Source: Mycoplasmatota bacterium (GTDB lineage Bacteria > Bacillota_I > Bacilli_A > Acholeplasmatales > Acholeplasmataceae). From it: DNA of 64,000 bases. The notes beneath the pieces were generated by a model, which saw nothing but the letters and a program-made list of their open reading frames with translations, searched no databases and was not told the origin of the DNA. The translations under genes were made by a program, and so were the position numbers. The DNA lies in assembly GCA_018622495.1 (NCBI GenBank), contig CP076021.1, positions 372,001 through 436,000 of the forward strand. Reading direction: 5' to 3'. Positions 59,172-64,000 of the stretch are shown here, piece after piece. How positions within the stretch are numbered: position 1 is the stretch's first letter; each line of letters starts with the position of its first letter.

Positions 59172-61319
59172 ATGGATATAAAAAACTTATTAAAAACACT
59201 TACGTTAGATGAAAAAATTGGTCAACTTATGCAGTTGCCACCATTCTTTTTTATTGAAGATATTGATGTTGAAATATTTGGTCAAGTTAAAGCGTTAAAT
59301 TTAAATAAAAAAAAGATATTTGAAGCAGGTTCTGTTTTAGGGAATAATAATGCTGAACAAATGATTGAAATACAAAAAAAATATTTAAGTCAAAGTAGAC
59401 ATAAAATACCATTGATGTTTATGGCAGATGTTGTCCATGGCTTTAAAACTACATTTCCTGTGCCATTAGCAATTGCAGCTTCATGGCAAACATCTCTTGC
59501 AACTAAAGCAGCTCAGATTCAAGCAAAGGAGTCAAGAACATCTGGTATTCAGGTAACATTTTCCCCGATGGTTGATATATCTAGAGATCCAAGATGGGGA
59601 CGTATTGTAGAAAGTTTTGGAGAAGATCCATATTTAGCATCAAAATTTTCAGAAGCTACGGTTAAAGGATATCAAGGAGACGACGTTTCTTCAGATGATC
59701 ATGTAGCATCCTGTGTTAAACACTTTGCAGCATATGGTGCATCTGAGGCAGGAAGAGACTACAATACTGTTGATGTCTCACATTATGCACTTCATAATAT
59801 TTATTTACCAAGCTATAAAGCAGCTGTAGATGCAGGTGTAAAACTTGTGATGACCTCATTTAATACAATTGATGCTATCCCTGCAACTGTGAATAAATAT
59901 TTACTTAAAGATATATTAAAAGAGCAATGGAAATTTAATGGTGTTGTCATTTCTGATTATGATTCACTGCATCAAATAGTCGCTCACGGTGTTGCGAAAA
60001 ATGATAAAGAAGCAGCATTTAGAGGTATTGAGGCAGGCTTAGATATTGAAATGGCATCAACATGTTATACAAACAATTTAAAGGCATTAATCAATGAAAA
60101 TAAAGTAACTGAAAAACTTGTTGATGAGGCAGTTTTAAACGTTTTGAAATTGAAAAAAGATCTTGGTTTATTTGAAGATCCATTTAAAGGTGCAAATATT
60201 GAAAGACAATCAAAAATTATTAGATGTGAACAGCATCTAGATGTAGCTCAACAATTGGCAGAAGAAAGCATAGTTTTACTTAAAAATGATGAACAGGTAC
60301 TGCCGTTAAATAAAACATTAAATTATGTTATATTAGGCCCATATGCAGAGACAAAAAAAACAAATGGTGCATGGGCAGGACATGGAGATAATAGTCTTAA
60401 TACAACTTTAAGTGATGCATTAATAACAAAAAACATGCATTTAGCTTTTATTAAATCATCTAAAAAACCTATCTATACAGATGAAGAAATGAAAAAAATT
60501 AAGGCAGCAGATCAAATTATTTTAGCATTAGGTGAAGATGAATACGAAAGTGGAGAAGCTCACTCTAAAGTCGATATTCAATTACCTAGACAACAAGAAG
60601 AATTTGTGGATTTCTCAAAATCTTTAAATAAAAAAACAATTGTTTTACTTTATCATGGTAGACCATTTGTGTTAACAAACATGATGAAAGCTGATGCGAT
60701 ACTTGATGTTTTCTATTTAGGAAGTAGAGCGCATCAAGCAATTTCAAATATACTTTGTGGTGATGTAAATCCTTCGGGGAAATTACCTGTATCATATCCA
60801 AGGCATGGTGGACTGATTCCTCTGTACTATAATCAATTTAGTACAGGAAGACCGCATGAAAAAGGCGTTTATAGTGAATATACAAGTTTTTATCTTGATG
60901 AAGAAAATGAAGCGTTGTTTCCTTTTGGTTTTGGATTATCATATGCTAGATTTATGTACTCCAATTTAAAAATTTCAAAACAAGAAATAAATGTTAAAGA
61001 CGATTTTATCATTACAGTTGATGTGTATAATGACAGTGATATGGATGGTTATGACATAGTCCAATGCTATGTTCAAGATTTAGTTTCTTATTATGCAAGG
61101 CCAACAAAAGAACTTATTAGATTTGAAAAAGTATGGATAAAAGCACATACTAAAGTTACGATTAAATTTAAAATATTCGCATTTGATTTAGGGTATTACG
61201 ACCCTAAAGGATTAAGATTATTAGAACCGGGAGAATTTAAATTTATGGTAGGTTCTAGTAGTGAAACATTTGATAGTGTCAGTATAAAGTTATTGGAGGA
61301 TACTCATCATGCATATTAA
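59172..61319 (+). CDS. GH3 beta-glucosidase, cytosolic
   Basis: 715 residues, start after taaggag. GH3 features: 'FMADVVHGFKTTFPVPLAIA', 'FSPMVDISRDPRWGRIVESF', 'VKHFAAYGASEAGRDYNTVD', 'GVVISDYDSLHQIV' with the nucleophile Asp, then the C-terminal sandwich ('LALGEDEYESGEAHSKVDIQ') and a fibronectin III-like domain ('LFPFGFGLSYARFMYSNLKI'). No signal peptide. In Listeria innocua a GH3 sophorooligosaccharide beta-glucosidase sits next to the GH94 1,2-beta-oligoglucan phosphorylase, as here. It would release glucose from short oligosaccharides. Confidence 0.9.
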   Translation: MDIKNLLKTLTLDEKIGQLMQLPPFFFIEDIDVEIFGQVKALNLNKKKIFEAGSVLGNNNAEQMIEIQKKYLSQSRHKIPLMFMADVVHGFKTTFPVPLAIAASWQTSLATKAAQIQAKESRTSGIQVTFSPMVDISRDPRWGRIVESFGEDPYLASKFSEATVKGYQGDDVSSDDHVASCVKHFAAYGASEAGRDYNTVDVSHYALHNIYLPSYKAAVDAGVKLVMTSFNTIDAIPATVNKYLLKDILKEQWKFNGVVISDYDSLHQIVAHGVAKNDKEAAFRGIEAGLDIEMASTCYTNNLKALINENKVTEKLVDEAVLNVLKLKKDLGLFEDPFKGANIERQSKIIRCEQHLDVAQQLAEESIVLLKNDEQVLPLNKTLNYVILGPYAETKKTNGAWAGHGDNSLNTTLSDALITKNMHLAFIKSSKKPIYTDEEMKKIKAADQIILALGEDEYESGEAHSKVDIQLPRQQEEFVDFSKSLNKKTIVLLYHGRPFVLTNMMKADAILDVFYLGSRAHQAISNILCGDVNPSGKLPVSYPRHGGLIPLYYNQFSTGRPHEKGVYSEYTSFYLDEENEALFPFGFGLSYARFMYSNLKISKQEINVKDDFIITVDVYNDSDMDGYDIVQCYVQDLVSYYARPTKELIRFEKVWIKAHTKVTIKFKIFAFDLGYYDPKGLRLLEPGEFKFMVGSSSETFDSVSIKLLEDTHHAY

Positions 61320-64000
61320 AAATAGTATTAATTTAAAGCAAATCAATCAAGGTGGATTAACATTTAGTTTCCTAGAGACTGGTGATATTTTTGATATATC
61401 TTATTTAGATAACCAAATCAACCTTTTAAAAGGTAATGCTTTTGATGGTTCAATGATGAATATATATCTTAGAATTAAGCATAATGATAGCTATCGACAA
61501 ACGAGACTTATAGATCGTCGTGTATTAACTGAGGTTATCTTTTTGGATCATAAAATAGTTTATCGTGGAACTTTTGAAGCAATTAATTTTCAAATTGATT
61601 TAGTTGTAGGTAAATTCCAATGGGATATTCATGTTTCTCTAGAAGCAACATCTTACAAAGAAGTTGAATTATTTTATGGACAAGATGTCGCTATACAAAA
61701 TAGAGCTAGTGTTTTATCATCAGAAGCGTATACAGTTCAATATATAGATTTTAAACAAGAGAAAGGTGAAAATGGCTATACATTATCTGCAAAACAAAAT
61801 CAAGGATTAGCACAATATCTTCAAATCGGTAGTTATAGTAAAAATGTAAGTTATTCAACTGATGGATTTCAATTTTTCGGAAAAACTTATAAATTTAGTG
61901 GAGAACCCGAAGCATTAAAAAATAAACAACTTGACCAATCTGTTAAACAATATGAATTTTCATATCTTGCTTTACAAAGCGATATTATAAAGTTAGATCA
62001 TAAAGCTTATGTTTCATTTTATGGTTACTATCAACCAGAAGTTGATTCAAATGATCAAGGTAAGATGATTGATGTGGAAATGATGCCATGGACAGCATTT
62101 AATGAAAAAACAAAGCAAAGTAAAATTCAAAAATATGAACAAGCACCTATGTTAAATGGTAATGATTTAACTGAAGAAGAACTTGACTTATTATTTGATG
62201 ATAGAAGACACATAGAAAAAGAAAACGATAAAATATTATCCTTTTTTACAAATCATCATCACCATGTTGTTTTAAAAGAAAAAGAAAGATTAGTAGAAAG
62301 ACCACATGGTCATTTAATGATTCATGGAGATTTATTAAATGTTAGTGATCAAGTCATGGCAACCACTAATTTTATGTTTGGTGTATTTAATAGTCATATT
62401 GTATTAGGAAATACATCTTTTAATAAATTTTTAGGTGATGTAAGAAATCCTTTAAATCTTCAAAAAATATCTGGACAACGTATTTATATTAAAAAAGATG
62501 ATAAGTATCATATGCTAGCAGTTCCTTCATATTATGAAATGGGTGGAGCAACGACGAAATGGTATTATGCGTTTGATGATGATGCGATTATTGTTGATGC
62601 ATATGTCGATATGGATCAAGCCGTTGAACAACTCAAAGTTTATTCTAAGAAACAAAAATCATATGATATATTGATAACGCATCAATTATTGTTAGATGTT
62701 AATGAATTTACAGGAGATTTAAATTATCAAATTCATGGAGATAAAATTATTTTTGATATTTCAAAGAATTCATTTACACATCAAAAATATCCAAATCTAA
62801 AATATCAAATGACAATTAATCAAGACGCAAAAATTATAAATGAGTCTGTTTTGTCTGGTATAACAGAACAACATGGATTATTTGTTTTATCATATAAACA
62901 AAAAAGCTATATTGATTTAAAAATACAAGCAACTTTTGATGATTTTAAAGATTCTAATTTAACTTATGAACAAGCAGATGATAAAGGTACATCATATTTT
63001 AAGTCTATACTTAATCATTCAAATATGACATTTCAATCAAATGAATTAGATATAGATAAACTTAATGATTTGATTTTTTGGTATACACACAATGCATTAG
63101 TTCATTATGCATCACCACACGGATTAGAACAATATAATGGTGCTGCATGGGGGACAAGAGATGTTTGTCAAGGACCAGTTGAATTATTCATGTCAGCAAA
63201 TAGATACGATTTAATTAGGGATATCTTATTAAAAGTATATCGCAGACAATTTATTGAAAACGGAGATTTCCCTCAATGGTTTATGTTTGGTAAATTTTAT
63301 CAAATTCAAGCCCATGAGTCACATGGAGATATTATTGTTTGGCCACTAAGAACATTAGCTTATTACCTACAAGCAACAAGTGACACACAAATATTAGACG
63401 AAGAAATAGCCTATATGTCCATGAACAAAAACGAATTCACTGAATTCTTCACACTTAAGCATCATATTAAAAAACAAATGGAAACAATTATTAATTCATT
63501 TATACCAGGCACATACTTACCGAGATATGGTGGTGGAGACTGGGATGATACACTTCAACCAGCAAATCATGATTTAACACATAAAATGGTATCAGGTTGG
63601 ACTGTTGCACTTTTATATGAGGCATTTCACACATTAGGTGTTGAATTAGAAAATAGTGATCCTACACTTTCAAATGAATTGTTAGAACTCTCTAAAAATA
63701 TTAAAAATGATTATATGAAGTATATGATTGTTGATGATATTCCTTCTGGATTTGTCGTTTTTGAAGATGATAATAAATTAACTTATTTATTACATCCTAG
63801 AGATAAAAAAACTGGTCTTAAATATAGATTATTACCATTTTTACGTTCGATAATTTCTGAATTAACGGAAAAAGAATTAGCAGAAGAATATATCAAACTT
63901 ATTGATCGTGTATTCATGCATCCTGATGGTGTAAGACTTATGGATACTGCAGTAGAATATAAAGGTGGAAAAAAGACATTCTTTGTTCGTGCAGAAACTG
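61309..64000 (+). CDS. GH94 phosphorylase, predicted 1,2-beta-oligoglucan phosphorylase (3' end outside window)
   Basis: The ATG at 61309 follows ttggagga and overlaps the GH3 end by 11 bases. The frame stays open for 897 codons to the window edge. The N-terminal beta-sandwich is followed by the (alpha/alpha)6 barrel: 'YNGAAWGTRDVCQGPVELFM', 'GDFPQWFMFGKFYQIQAHES', and 'PRYGGGDWDDTLQPANHD', where the Asp after GGDW is the general acid. These motifs resemble 1,2-beta-oligoglucan phosphorylases (about 1,100 residues) more than cellobiose phosphorylases. It phosphorolyses beta-1,2-glucan chains to alpha-glucose-1-phosphate, saving ATP. Substrate assignment is inference from motif and from the GH144/GH3 neighbours. 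Confidence 0.8.
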   Translation, partial: MHIKNSINLKQINQGGLTFSFLETGDIFDISYLDNQINLLKGNAFDGSMMNIYLRIKHNDSYRQTRLIDRRVLTEVIFLDHKIVYRGTFEAINFQIDLVVGKFQWDIHVSLEATSYKEVELFYGQDVAIQNRASVLSSEAYTVQYIDFKQEKGENGYTLSAKQNQGLAQYLQIGSYSKNVSYSTDGFQFFGKTYKFSGEPEALKNKQLDQSVKQYEFSYLALQSDIIKLDHKAYVSFYGYYQPEVDSNDQGKMIDVEMMPWTAFNEKTKQSKIQKYEQAPMLNGNDLTEEELDLLFDDRRHIEKENDKILSFFTNHHHHVVLKEKERLVERPHGHLMIHGDLLNVSDQVMATTNFMFGVFNSHIVLGNTSFNKFLGDVRNPLNLQKISGQRIYIKKDDKYHMLAVPSYYEMGGATTKWYYAFDDDAIIVDAYVDMDQAVEQLKVYSKKQKSYDILITHQLLLDVNEFTGDLNYQIHGDKIIFDISKNSFTHQKYPNLKYQMTINQDAKIINESVLSGITEQHGLFVLSYKQKSYIDLKIQATFDDFKDSNLTYEQADDKGTSYFKSILNHSNMTFQSNELDIDKLNDLIFWYTHNALVHYASPHGLEQYNGAAWGTRDVCQGPVELFMSANRYDLIRDILLKVYRRQFIENGDFPQWFMFGKFYQIQAHESHGDIIVWPLRTLAYYLQATSDTQILDEEIAYMSMNKNEFTEFFTLKHHIKKQMETIINSFIPGTYLPRYGGGDWDDTLQPANHDLTHKMVSGWTVALLYEAFHTLGVELENSDPTLSNELLELSKNIKNDYMKYMIVDDIPSGFVVFEDDNKLTYLLHPRDKKTGLKYRLLPFLRSIISELTEKELAEEYIKLIDRVFMHPDGVRLMDTAVEYKGGKKTFFVRAET

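Noticed and set aside
1-64000. Mycoplasma-type code (UGA = Trp)
   Set aside because: TGA ends several genes at expected lengths (7839, 14577, 33937, 42483, 44729, 45727) and Trp is encoded by TGG throughout.
1-64000. tRNA, rRNA, riboswitch or mobile element
   Set aside because: I looked through the intergenic gaps and saw no cloverleaf, conserved rRNA stretch, transposase or integrase; riboswitches could be missed by eye.
1-64000. A fully methylated motif that always miscalls CTGAA or CGGAA
   Set aside because: Many intact CTGAA sites and several NCG-GAA codons (for example near 3398, 10817, 12024 and 63868) remain, so a simple universal motif does not explain the stops.

Overview
The window is strongly AT-rich, densely coded DNA from a Gram-positive-type bacterium without an outer membrane. 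It encodes many lipobox lipoproteins, sugar ABC transporters with lipoprotein binding proteins, a YesN/YesM-type two-component system, GntR and LacI regulators, and sites resembling catabolite-response (cre) elements. TGA ends several genes and TGG encodes Trp, so this is not the Mycoplasma code. A low-GC Bacillota/Mycoplasmatota lineage (Acholeplasma- or Izemoplasma-like) fits, but this is inference. I saw no tRNA, rRNA, CRISPR array, phage or insertion sequence.

Layout. 1-2.4 kb: DUF445 (5' cut), an RNase III-like protein and a DUF2130 protein. 2.4-7.9 kb: a decayed FMN-reductase pseudogene, a large repeat surface protein and a 254-residue aromatic/basic amphipathic protein. 7.9-9.8 kb: a BaiN-type flavoprotein and a DHFR-like gene with an internal TAG. 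9.8-21.6 kb: a GntR-controlled glycan locus with a secreted and a cytosolic DUF5005/DUF4185-like protein, a CUT1 importer, a YesL homologue, mannose-6-phosphate isomerase and an SGNH hydrolase. 21.6-25.5 kb: GlcNAc-kinase-like protein, PPIase lipoprotein, DUF2161 and a CNNM/CBS protein. 25.7-33.9 kb: response regulator, histidine kinase and sugar-binding sensor lipoprotein, then an mglBAC-type importer. 34.2-64 kb: a large locus predicted to import and degrade beta-1,2-glucan. It has two binding proteins, two permease pairs, an NHL-YIP1 protein, a DUF5696 protein, secreted and cytosolic GH144 enzymes, DUF4886, a carbohydrate-binding lipoprotein, GH35-like, GH13, LacI, GH3, and a GH94 cut by the window end.

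Most unusual signal. Eighteen in-frame TAA codons interrupt twelve otherwise continuous proteins. Wherever family knowledge, internal repeats or a paralogue allow a check, the missing residue is Glu or compatible with Glu. In 16 of 18 the preceding codon is NCG (GCG, ACG, CCG, TCG), and in the other two it is TCA or CCA. Genuine gene ends also use TAA but after diverse codons. This is either a context-dependent UAA-to-Glu recoding or a systematic consensus error (for example NCT-GAA read as NCG-TAA). The second seems more likely, because three genes also carry single-base frameshifts. One observation does not fit random error: two of the stops occupy equivalent positions in the two halves of a diverged tandem duplication. 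I annotate interrupted genes at full length and list each stop.

Logic. Both glycan loci pair an exported enzyme with a cytosolic relative around an importer that lacks its own ATPase. Promoters with 17-bp spacers carry cre-like sites, and TCGAAACGTTTCGA-type operators precede three transcription units of the beta-glucan locus, whose LacI gene lies inside it.
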